Source: Spirochaetota bacterium (GTDB lineage: Bacteria; Spirochaetota; UBA4802; JAFGJZ01). From it: 14,754 bases of DNA. A model generated the notes under the pieces. It saw nothing but the letters and a program-made list of their open reading frames with translations, had not been told where the DNA came from and did not search any database. This document shows positions 6,753 to 12,963 of this stretch, one piece after another. Both the position numbers and the translations under genes were made by a program. Positions within the stretch are counted from its first letter, which is position 1. Each line of letters opens with the position of its first letter. The stretch spans positions 1 to 14,754 of the forward strand of contig JAKJGA010000031.1 in the NCBI GenBank assembly GCA_022704645.1, given 5' to 3'.

Positions 6753-7082
6753 ATGAAAAGAAAAGAAGACTATTACAAAATTCGTTCAGAGATCCTGAAA
6801 GCAATGGCTCACCCAAGCAGACTTTTTATCATAGAAGAAATATCTAAAGGTGAAAGGTGCGTCTGCGAACTCACCGACATGATTGGAGCAGATATTTCAA
6901 CTGTTTCGAAACATCTTTCTGTTCTAAAAAAAGCCGGAATCGTCACAGACAGGAAGCAAGGAACTACTATTTTTTACAGGTTGAGAGTTGAATGTATTAT
7001 GGACTTCATGAACTGCATAGATAATGTAATGAAAGCAAATGCTGAAACAAACATCAACGCAGTAAAATGCTGTAAATGCTGA
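6753..7082 (+). CDS. ArsR-family metalloregulator
   Basis: This 109-residue winged-helix repressor heads a nine-gene operon. Members of this family leave DNA when metal(loid)s or reactive sulfur bind or oxidise cysteines. The core pattern is clear: ILKAMAHPSRLFIIEEI at about 14-30, then CVCEL at 36-40, then ISTVSKHLSVLKKAGIV (recognition helix, 48-64) and the wing RKQGTTIFYRL. Cys36 and Cys38 occupy the place of the arsenite-binding CVC in classical ArsR proteins. Further cysteines are at 81 and 88, and the C-terminus ends CCKC (106-109). I prefer the ATG at 6753: an upstream in-frame TTG at 6717 coincides with the -35 box and would add 12 residues before the conserved part. There is no Shine-Dalgarno sequence before 6753, consistent with a leaderless message. 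The inducer is not determined. Confidence 0.9.
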   Translation: MKRKEDYYKIRSEILKAMAHPSRLFIIEEISKGERCVCELTDMIGADISTVSKHLSVLKKAGIVTDRKQGTTIFYRLRVECIMDFMNCIDNVMKANAETNINAVKCCKC

Positions 7083-7092
7083 TCTTTTACAC

Positions 7093-7098
7093 AGGAGG
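7093..7098 (+). promoter_or_regulatory. Ribosome binding site deciding the start of the CxxC protein
   Basis: AGGAGG lies four bases before the ATG at 7103 (residues MKIIK). This excludes an in-frame ATG at 7076 that overlaps the arsR stop and would add nine residues. Confidence 0.8.
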
Positions 7099-7102
7099 AT
7101 AT

Positions 7103-7336
7103 ATGAAAATAATTAAAATTCTCGGGACAGGTTGTATGAAATGTGAAAAGCTTGAACAAAGCGCACGGCAAGCAGCTGAAGAAATGGGAATAGAATTTAC
7201 TATTGAGAAGGTTAAAGATCTTAACAAAATCATGGATTACGGAGTTATGATGACCCCTGCTCTTGTAGTCGACGACGAAGTTAAATCAGTCGGTAAAATT
7301 CTTGATCCTGATGAAATAAAAAAATTTTTAAAATAG
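7103..7336 (+). CDS. Small thioredoxin-like (redox-active disulfide protein 2 type) protein
   Basis: This 77-residue cytosolic thioredoxin-fold protein is of the minimal glutaredoxin-sized type often annotated 'redox-active disulfide protein 2' or thioredoxin family protein. The fold begins with strand MKIIKILG and the active site TGCMKC (Cys11 and Cys14). A cis-proline follows at MTPALVV (Pro52), and the ending is GKILDPDEIKKFL. These small proteins are commonly found beside PF03773 permeases in anaerobes, where they are thought to pass electrons or hold the substrate by its thiol reactivity. The gene follows arsR by 20 bases and precedes the DGC gene by 10, so it is co-transcribed. There is no signal peptide. 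A substrate-thiol carrier role rather than general disulfide reduction is inference from context. Confidence 0.88.
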   Translation: MKIIKILGTGCMKCEKLEQSARQAAEEMGIEFTIEKVKDLNKIMDYGVMMTPALVVDDEVKSVGKILDPDEIKKFLK

Positions 7337-7346
7337 GAGAACGAGA

Positions 7347-7715
7347 ATGAGTTCATGTAGTTGCGGTAATTCCAATATTAAATTAATATATGCGTGCTCA
7401 GGAGCTTCTGATGTAGGTTCTTTAAGCGATCTCGCTGCAAGAAAAATGCGCGATGAAAAAATCGGAGCTATGAGCTGTCTGGCTGCTGTTGGAGCCGGAT
7501 TAAGCGGTTTCATTGAATCGGCAAAAGCTGCCGACCAATGCATCACAATTGACGGATGCCAGGTTGCATGCGCAAAAAAGAATTTGGAAAAAATCGGTGT
7601 TACACCTAAATCTTTCATCATAACCGAGATGGGATACGAAAAAGGAAAAACTTCTATAAACGAAAATGCAGTCAACGAGGCTGTTTCAACAATTAAAAAC
7701 AATATATGCGGGTAA
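7347..7715 (+). CDS. DGC-domain putative zinc-binding protein
   Basis: This 122-residue protein belongs to the DGC-domain family (PF08859, called putative zinc-binding), named for its Asp-Gly-Cys motif. Here the motif is IDGCQVACAKKNLEKIG at about 68-84, with Cys71 and Cys75. Other family features are IYACSGASDVG near 14-24, holding Cys17, and a glycine-rich CLAAVGAGLSGF near 44-55. Eight cysteines occur in total (4, 6, 17, 44, 65, 71, 75, 121), including an N-terminal CSC. The family has no well established biochemical function. Its usual neighbours are thioredoxins and ArsP-like permeases, as here. AGGAGA stands upstream of the ATG, 10 bases after the preceding stop. A role as cytosolic metal(loid) or persulfide carrier is inference. 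Confidence 0.88.
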   Translation: MSSCSCGNSNIKLIYACSGASDVGSLSDLAARKMRDEKIGAMSCLAAVGAGLSGFIESAKAADQCITIDGCQVACAKKNLEKIGVTPKSFIITEMGYEKGKTSINENAVNEAVSTIKNNICG

Positions 7716-7721
7716 ATCAAT

Positions 7722-8180
7722 ATGAAAAATTTAAAAACAAATATTATGAGAGCACTTGTCATAACAGTAACCGGTTCATTCATTTTTTTGGCTTCAAACA
7801 TTTCTTTTAACGGATGCTCTTATACTAAGAACGACAGCAAATCATCGGAAGAACTGTCGGCACCAGAATCATCCAAAGTTGTTAGCGATTTTGATTTTTC
7901 TGAAATTAATTTCATAGAATTGGGTGCCGAATACTGTGCTCCCTGCAGAATGATGAAACCTATTATGAAACGCGTGGAAGAAACATACAAAGGAAAAGTT
8001 ACGGTGATTTTCCACGATATTACAACAAAAGACGGGAAAAAAGCTGCTGAAATGTTCGGGATACGTGTCATTCCAACTCAGGTTTTCACAGACACAAACG
8101 GAAAAGAATTCTTCCGTCACGAAGGATTTTTCCCGTTTGAAGAAATTCAGAAAATACTAAAAGAAAAAGGAGTTGAATAA
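7722..8180 (+). CDS. Exported thioredoxin, probable lipoprotein
   Basis: This 152-residue protein has an N-terminal basic and hydrophobic signal (MKNLKTNIMRALVITVTGS in part). Its possible lipobox ends at Cys32 (SFNGC), unusual by Enterobacteriaceae rules but spirochaetal lipoboxes are relaxed. A polar Ser/Glu-rich linker follows (33-55), then a thioredoxin domain. Active site CAPC is at 72-75 (AEYCAPCRMMKP), the cis-proline is Pro118 (VIPTQVF), and the fold is completed by FRHEGFFPFEEIQKIL. It would work outside the cytoplasmic membrane and receive electrons from the CcdA-type protein encoded next, with which it overlaps by one base. A reducing (CcmG/TlpA-like) role is more likely than oxidation. 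The target is unknown but is plausibly the substrate or cysteines of the neighbouring permeases. Confidence 0.88.
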   Translation: MKNLKTNIMRALVITVTGSFIFLASNISFNGCSYTKNDSKSSEELSAPESSKVVSDFDFSEINFIELGAEYCAPCRMMKPIMKRVEETYKGKVTVIFHDITTKDGKKAAEMFGIRVIPTQVFTDTNGKEFFRHEGFFPFEEIQKILKEKGVE

Positions 8181-8896
8181 TGATAGAATCTCTCTTCAAT
8201 ACTCTTTCTGAAATGCTATATGGGAACATGTATCTGGCTTTTGCATCGGCCTTTTTCTGGGGAATACTCAGTGTAATTCTTTCACCATGTCATATTGCAA
8301 GCATTCCATTAATAGTTGGATTCATAGGAAATCAGGGCGTAGGCAAATTATCCAAAAATGCTGTGATTTCATCTCTGTACTCCGCGGGAATTCTTTTAAG
8401 TCTTGTCATAATAGGATTTGTGACAATTCTTCTCGGACGTATAGCCGGAGATCTCGGATCAATTCCGAACATAATTGTATCCGCCCTAATGATAGTAATC
8501 GGACTTTATCTGGCGGGAGTTATCCGTTTAAAATTCCTGGATAATGTCTGCAAAGTTCCGTCACTGAAAAAACGCGGACTTTTTGCAGCATTCAGCCTCG
8601 GTCTAATCATAGGTCTCGCAGTCGGGCCATGCACATTCGCATATCTTGCTCCTGTGCTGGGAATATCTTTCAGTCTCGCAAAGACAAATATTGTTTTTGC
8701 GGTTTTACTCGTTTCAATGTACGCTTTGGGCCACTGCCTGGTTATAATTGCCGGCGGAACTTTCATTCCTGCCTTACAATCATTCCTTAATTGGAGCGAA
8801 AAATCAAAGGGTCTTGTTATCGTAAAAAAAATATGCGGTATAATCGTGATTCTTGCGGGTGCTTATCTATTATTCAACACTCTTAAACCATTGTAA
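8180..8896 (+). CDS. CcdA/DsbD-type transmembrane thiol electron carrier
   Basis: This 238-residue integral membrane protein has about six hydrophobic segments. CcdA proteins move reducing equivalents from cytosolic thioredoxin to exported thioredoxin-like proteins through a pair of membrane-embedded cysteines. Both are present in symmetry-related contexts: SPCHIASIPLI (Cys37) and VGPCTFAYLAP (Cys151). The length fits free-standing CcdA rather than three-domain DsbD, so the exported partner is a separate protein, here the thioredoxin encoded immediately upstream. The ATG overlaps the preceding TAA (TAATG), which indicates translational coupling and a fixed stoichiometry. No cytochrome c maturation genes are nearby, so the role here is likely supply of reductant to the operon's exported step. 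Confidence 0.9.
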   Translation: MIESLFNTLSEMLYGNMYLAFASAFFWGILSVILSPCHIASIPLIVGFIGNQGVGKLSKNAVISSLYSAGILLSLVIIGFVTILLGRIAGDLGSIPNIIVSALMIVIGLYLAGVIRLKFLDNVCKVPSLKKRGLFAAFSLGLIIGLAVGPCTFAYLAPVLGISFSLAKTNIVFAVLLVSMYALGHCLVIIAGGTFIPALQSFLNWSEKSKGLVIVKKICGIIVILAGAYLLFNTLKPL

Positions 8897-8907
8897 GAGG
8901 AATAACT

Positions 8908-10089
8908 GTGATAAAATTTTTATCGAATAACAAAAAACTTGCACTATTCACTCTGATTTTTGCATCGGCATACTTCATCCCTTTTGATAATGCAATTATC
9001 ACCGGTGCAATTACTGAAGCTTTCATGATGCTTTCTGATTACGCAAGAGAACACGTTCTTTTCTGTCTCGTTCCGGCTTTTTTTATAGCCGGTGCGATTA
9101 CGGTTTTTTTAAACCAGCAGGCTGTAATAAAATATCTCGGACCAAAGTCGAATAAATTTATCGCATACTCTGTTGCGTCATTTTCCGGCGCAATTTTAGC
9201 CGTGTGTTCATGCACAGTCCTTCCGCTTTTTAAAGGAATTTACAAAAAGGGAGCCGGGCTCGGTCCGGCTGTTTCATTTCTTTATTCAGGACCGGCGATT
9301 AATATTCTCGCGATTGTTTTATCAGCAAAAATTCTGGGATTCAAACTCGGAGCGGCCCGCGTAATAGGAGCCATTTCTTTTGCATTTATTATAGGTCTAA
9401 TCATGCATTTCATTTTCAGAAAAGAAGATGAAGCGCGCCTTACCGATGATCGTATGTTCAAAAACATCGATGCAGACATGCCGAGAAATCTTTTCCAGAA
9501 TGGTTTATATATGGCTTCGATGATCGGAATTCTCGTTTTCGCAAACTGGGCGCCGGCAAAAGGTTCTCTCTCGGCGTGGGATTTTATATTTCATTACAAA
9601 TGGTATATTTCAGGGGGATTCGCTCTTATTCTTGTTTTTTCTCTGATAAAGTGGTTTAAGAAGGAAGAACTTAAAGAATGGACTGTTTCAACACGCGATT
9701 TTGCACTTCAGATTTTACCTCTTCTTTTTGGAGGCGTATTGGTTTCAGGTTTTCTTCTCGGAAGACCGGGCCATGAGGGTATTATTCCTTCCGAATGGAT
9801 TTCATATCTTGTAGGCGGAAATTCCATTCAAGCGAATTTCTTTGCATCATTTTCAGGTGCATTGATGTATTTTGCGACACTTACAGAGATTCCGATTCTT
9901 CAGGGTCTTCTCGGCTCAGGCATGGGGGAAGGTCCTGCGCTCGCTTTACTGCTTGCCGGTCCGTCGCTTTCACTGCCGTCGATAATTGTAATCGCCAGTG
10001 AACTCGGATGGGAAAAAACATCTGTTTATATTGCTCTTGTTGTTTTCATGTCGACATTTGCCGGATGGATATTCGGAACATTTATTTGA
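8908..10089 (+). CDS. Full-length ArsP/YraQ-like permease (PF03773, former DUF318)
   Basis: This 393-residue polytopic membrane protein has about ten hydrophobic segments in two halves. Motifs of the family are clear in the first half: a Cys-Ser-Cys at 100-102 in VCSCTVLPLFKGIYKKGAG, then GPAVSFLYSGPAINILAI. The matching region in the second half reads TEIPILQGLLGSGMGEGPAL and AGPSLSLPSIIVI. One branch of this family (ArsP) exports trivalent methylarsenicals using conserved cysteines; many others have unknown substrates. It starts with GTG at 8908, preceded by AAGAGGAA, 11 bases after the CcdA gene. A central hydrophilic loop (about 170-195) is likely cytosolic. Methylarsenite export is a reasonable hypothesis, but the context equally allows a sulfur or selenium compound. 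Confidence 0.87.
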   Translation: MIKFLSNNKKLALFTLIFASAYFIPFDNAIITGAITEAFMMLSDYAREHVLFCLVPAFFIAGAITVFLNQQAVIKYLGPKSNKFIAYSVASFSGAILAVCSCTVLPLFKGIYKKGAGLGPAVSFLYSGPAINILAIVLSAKILGFKLGAARVIGAISFAFIIGLIMHFIFRKEDEARLTDDRMFKNIDADMPRNLFQNGLYMASMIGILVFANWAPAKGSLSAWDFIFHYKWYISGGFALILVFSLIKWFKKEELKEWTVSTRDFALQILPLLFGGVLVSGFLLGRPGHEGIIPSEWISYLVGGNSIQANFFASFSGALMYFATLTEIPILQGLLGSGMGEGPALALLLAGPSLSLPSIIVIASELGWEKTSVYIALVVFMSTFAGWIFGTFI

Positions 10090-10096
10090 GGATAAT

Positions 10097-10576
10097 ATGC
10101 TGATACTTGCAATCGTCACCGCCCTTCTCCTTATTATTTCTTTTATTTTCAACGCTACAAAAACAATCAGCGCGCTCAGGATAGCTCTACGGATGTTTTT
10201 AAATCTGCTTCCGCAGATGATTCCTGTTCTTTTTTTTATCGCATTCATACTCGCACTTCTTCCGCCGGAAGCAATTGAAAAATATATGGGGCAGGATTCC
10301 GGCATTACAGGTTTTCTCGTTGCCGGAGCCGCCGGCTCAGTCGCACTCATTCCCGGATTCGTTGCGTATCCGATGGCAGGTGTTCTCGTTAAAAACGGAG
10401 TCAGCTATCCTGTTATTTCTGTTTTCATAACTACACTCATGATGGTTGGTATTCTTACGCTTCCGATTGAAAGAAAATTTTTCGGCTGGAAAGTTTCCAT
10501 AACACGCAACATTCTTAGTTTTGCCGCCGCTATTACAATCGGAACAGCTATGGCTCTTCTTTGGAGGTTTCTGTGA
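10097..10576 (+). CDS. Half-length permease-like membrane protein A
   Basis: This is a 159-residue membrane protein with four or five hydrophobic segments, related to half of a PF03773 permease. The segment after EAIEKYMGQDSGITGF aligns by eye with VIKYLGPKSNKFIAY in the full-length permease upstream. The Cys-Ser-Cys region there is replaced here by SVALIPGFVAYPMAGVLVKN, with no cysteine at all in the protein. The ATG at 10097 follows GAGGATA, which lies at the stop of the previous gene; a longer reading frame starts inside that gene at 9998 and lacks a ribosome binding site. Its stop overlaps the GTG of the next gene, so the two halves are translationally coupled and probably form a heterodimer. 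Substrate unknown. Confidence 0.82.
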   Translation: MLILAIVTALLLIISFIFNATKTISALRIALRMFLNLLPQMIPVLFFIAFILALLPPEAIEKYMGQDSGITGFLVAGAAGSVALIPGFVAYPMAGVLVKNGVSYPVISVFITTLMMVGILTLPIERKFFGWKVSITRNILSFAAAITIGTAMALLWRFL

Positions 10577-11106
10577 AATCTTATTTTAAAAAAAATAAAT
10601 ACGAAATTATAATCACATTTCTAATGGGAATATTCGTTTTGTTCTCACATATTTATGATTACAAAACGGGAATAGACAGCGCCCGGAATTTTTCTGAATC
10701 AATAATTGAAATGATTTCTTTTCTTCCTCTCATTTTCATTCTGATAGGTCTTTTCGACGTTTGGATTCCGCGGGGGGTCATTGAAAAACATCTGGGTGAA
10801 AACTCAGGATTGATGAGCATAGTCTGGATGATTCTTCTCGCAATGCTTCAAGCTGGACCTCTCTATGGGGCTTTCCCCGTAGCTTACATGCTTTGGAAAA
10901 AAGGCACGAGCGTTAGAAATATTTTCATCTATATCGGCGCATTTACAACGATGAAATTACCGATGCTTTCATTTGAAATCGGTTTTCTCGGGCTCAAATT
11001 TTCACTTCTTCGCACAATTCTATCCATGCCCGTTTTCATCATCATTGCAGTTATTATGCAGAAGAAATTCGGAAAATCTTTTTCCATGAACGACGGAAAG
11101 CATTAA
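10573..11106 (+). CDS. Half-length permease-like membrane protein B
   Basis: This 177-residue membrane protein is a paralogue of the preceding one. GVIEKHLGENSGLMSIV lines up with EAIEKYMGQDSGITGFL, and FPVAYMLWKKGTSVRNIFIY with YPMAGVLVKNGVSYPVISVF. Both then share a motif of the form FFGWKVSITRNIL / FLGLKFSLLRTIL. The Cys-Ser-Cys motif is again absent (LQAGPLYGAFP in its place). The start is the GTG at 10573, which shares bases with the TGA of gene A (GTGA), with GGAGG at 10563-10567. An earlier TTG at 10561 is unlikely because it would include that ribosome binding site. Conserved charges differ between halves, as expected of a heteromeric pair. The C-terminus is a short basic cytosolic tail. 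Confidence 0.82.
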   Translation: MKSYFKKNKYEIIITFLMGIFVLFSHIYDYKTGIDSARNFSESIIEMISFLPLIFILIGLFDVWIPRGVIEKHLGENSGLMSIVWMILLAMLQAGPLYGAFPVAYMLWKKGTSVRNIFIYIGAFTTMKLPMLSFEIGFLGLKFSLLRTILSMPVFIIIAVIMQKKFGKSFSMNDGKH

Positions 11107-11116
11107 CGGAGGTTTT

Positions 11117-12763
11117 ATGAAAATACTTATCATCGGATCCGTTGCTGCAGGAACATCCGCAGCAGCCAAAGCAAGAAGAAATGACGAATCAAGTGAAATT
11201 AAAATTTACGAAAAAGATTCACACATATCTTATTCTGCATGCGGAACGCCCTATTATATCGGAGGAAGCGTTGAATCAATTGAATCTCTTACTCCGAGAA
11301 ACGCGGCATTTTTTAAATCGAAACACAATGTTGATGTTTTTATCAGACATGAAGTTCTGTCAGTTAATCCGACCGAAAAAATAATTTCTGTAAAGAATCT
11401 TGATGACGGAAATACCTTCACAAAAAATTACGACAAACTAATAATCGCGACCGGAGCAAAAAGTATTATTCCGCCGATTGACGGAATTGACAAAAACAAT
11501 GTTTTCAGTCTTAGAAACATAACATCGGCAGTAATAATAAAAAATTATATCAACGCAAACAATGTTAAATCCGCACTTATAGTCGGCTCAGGATTCATCG
11601 GAATGGAATTAGCCGAGAATTTTTCCAGCACAGGAATTGAAACAACGATTGTAGAAATGAAGGAACATCTTTCACCGAAAATGGATTCTGACGTTTCAGT
11701 TTATATTGAAGACTATATCTCAAAAAAAGGAATCAGTTTTTTGACAGGCGATTCTGTCACCAGATTTTCCGGCGGTGAAAAAGCTGAATATGCCGAACTC
11801 AAAAGCGGCAAAAAAGTAAGCGCTGAAATTTTTATAATAGCTGCGGGAGTGAAACCTGAGATAACCCTCGCGTCTAGCGCAGGAATTGAAATCGGAACCA
11901 CCGGCGCGATAAAAGTTAACAAAAAAATGCAGACGAACTTTGGGGACATTTATGCGTGCGGCGACTGCGCGGAATCTTATTCTGTAATAACAGGAAAACC
12001 AATCTATCATCCGCTCGGCTCGACAGCAAATAAAACCGGGCGCATTGCAGGCGATCAGGCAAGCGGAGGACAGCTCGAATTCAGAGGAATACTCGGAACG
12101 GGAATTTTCAAACTCTTCGACATGACAATTGCACAGACCGGGCTTACAGAAAATGAGGCGCGCGCGGAAGGTTACGATTGCGAAGTAGTTCACAACATCA
12201 AACCTGACAAACCTGAATACGCAGGCGGGAAGGAAATGATGATTAAGGCCGTTGCCGACAGAAAAACACAGAGACTTCTCGGCATACAGATAGTCGGATA
12301 TGAAGGAGTCGACAAACGCATTGACGTTTTCGCGACTGCGATCACTTTCGGCGCGAAGGTTACCGATCTTTTTCATCTTGATCTCGCCTACGCGCCTCCT
12401 TTTTCTACTACAAAAGATCCCGTGATGTACACTGGAATGATTCTCGATAATGCAATAAATGGAAAACGCAAACTGATTACTCCAGCCGGGCTGAAAGAAA
12501 CAGCTTCAAATGGAAAGATTCAGATAATCGATTCACGAGTATCAAGCCAGTATGACAAGGCCCATGTTGAAGGAGCCGAAAATATTCCGCACGAGAAACT
12601 GCGCGACTGCTGCGATAAACTTAACAAAGAAACTCTGACAGTAACCTACTGCAATAAAGGGGTCACAGGCAACGCCGCCCAGAATATTTTAATAAATAAA
12701 GGATTTAAGGACGTGAGAAATCTTTCGGGCGGACACAAGAATTACAGTATGTCGAAAAAATAG
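11117..12763 (+). CDS. CoA-disulfide reductase fused to rhodanese (CoADR-Rhd)
   Basis: This 548-residue flavoenzyme uses NAD(P)H to reduce CoA disulfide, CoA persulfide or polysulfide. An N-terminal FAD fold opens with IIGSVAAG at 5-12. The single redox cysteine of this family is Cys42 in SYSACGTPYY. The NAD(P)H fold is at 153-169 (LIVGSGFIGMELAENF), and the second FAD motif ends in YACGDCAE (279-286). The dimerisation domain carries YAPPFSTTKDP (425-435), whose Tyr is characteristic of CoADR. A C-terminal rhodanese domain follows (about 460-545) with catalytic Cys512 in YCNKGVTG. The usual arginine of the CxxGxR loop is not there, so substrate binding may differ. GGAGG precedes the ATG, 10 bases after the half-permease gene. 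It closes the operon and links it to cytosolic thiol or sulfane-sulfur chemistry. Confidence 0.92.
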   Translation: MKILIIGSVAAGTSAAAKARRNDESSEIKIYEKDSHISYSACGTPYYIGGSVESIESLTPRNAAFFKSKHNVDVFIRHEVLSVNPTEKIISVKNLDDGNTFTKNYDKLIIATGAKSIIPPIDGIDKNNVFSLRNITSAVIIKNYINANNVKSALIVGSGFIGMELAENFSSTGIETTIVEMKEHLSPKMDSDVSVYIEDYISKKGISFLTGDSVTRFSGGEKAEYAELKSGKKVSAEIFIIAAGVKPEITLASSAGIEIGTTGAIKVNKKMQTNFGDIYACGDCAESYSVITGKPIYHPLGSTANKTGRIAGDQASGGQLEFRGILGTGIFKLFDMTIAQTGLTENEARAEGYDCEVVHNIKPDKPEYAGGKEMMIKAVADRKTQRLLGIQIVGYEGVDKRIDVFATAITFGAKVTDLFHLDLAYAPPFSTTKDPVMYTGMILDNAINGKRKLITPAGLKETASNGKIQIIDSRVSSQYDKAHVEGAENIPHEKLRDCCDKLNKETLTVTYCNKGVTGNAAQNILINKGFKDVRNLSGGHKNYSMSKK

Positions 12764-12765
12764 AA

Positions 12766-12805
12766 TCCTCTCTCCCAGCCTCTCTCCTTTAATAAAGGAG
12801 AGAGG
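12766..12805. repeat. Perfect 12-bp inverted repeat with a duplicated arm
   Basis: CCTCTCTCCTTT (12779-12790) and its exact complement AAAGGAGAGAGG (12794-12805) enclose three bases. A further copy of CCTCTCTCC lies just before it (from about 12768), so the right arm could pair with either. It follows the operon's last stop by a few bases but is not followed by a T-run, so it is not a canonical Rho-independent terminator. It could still stabilise or end the operon mRNA. Confidence 0.75.
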
Positions 12806-12905
12806 AGCAATAAGAGAAACTGTTCATTTGATTTATTCTGCTGGACATGGCGTCAACTTATCGGCAAGTTATTTAATATTGAGAAAGTTTCATAATTTCT
12901 TCTTT

Positions 12906-12937
12906 ACTTCAATGAAGGGGTTGAAGTGATTTATAAT
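12906..12937 (+). promoter_or_regulatory. Inverted repeat upstream of a possible -10 for the acetyltransferase genes
   Basis: ACTTCAA (12906-12912) and TTGAAGT (12921-12927) form a perfect 7-bp inverted repeat with an eight-base centre. TATAAT at 12932-12937 follows directly, with no good -35 box at the right distance. This arrangement resembles an activator or repressor site. The rest of the 200-base gap (12806-12905) shows nothing recognisable. Confidence 0.35.
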
Positions 12938-12963
12938 TTAACGATTTCAAACTGAGGCTTATC

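Noticed and set aside
7722..8896. Exported thioredoxin and CcdA as a cytochrome c maturation locus
   Set aside because: No cytochrome, haem lyase or CcsA/CcsB gene is nearby, and the operon context is a permease and ArsR module.
9970..10350. Antisense open frame across the permease junction
   Set aside because: It spans two well supported plus-strand genes and the intergenic ribosome binding site, with no motif of its own.
11720..12376. 218-codon open frame antisense to the CoADR gene
   Set aside because: The plus-strand protein has continuous family motifs through this region; the antisense translation has none and no start signal.
12766..12805. Hairpin as a Rho-independent terminator of the operon
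   Set aside because: There is no T-run on either side in the right orientation, so it was listed as a repeat instead.
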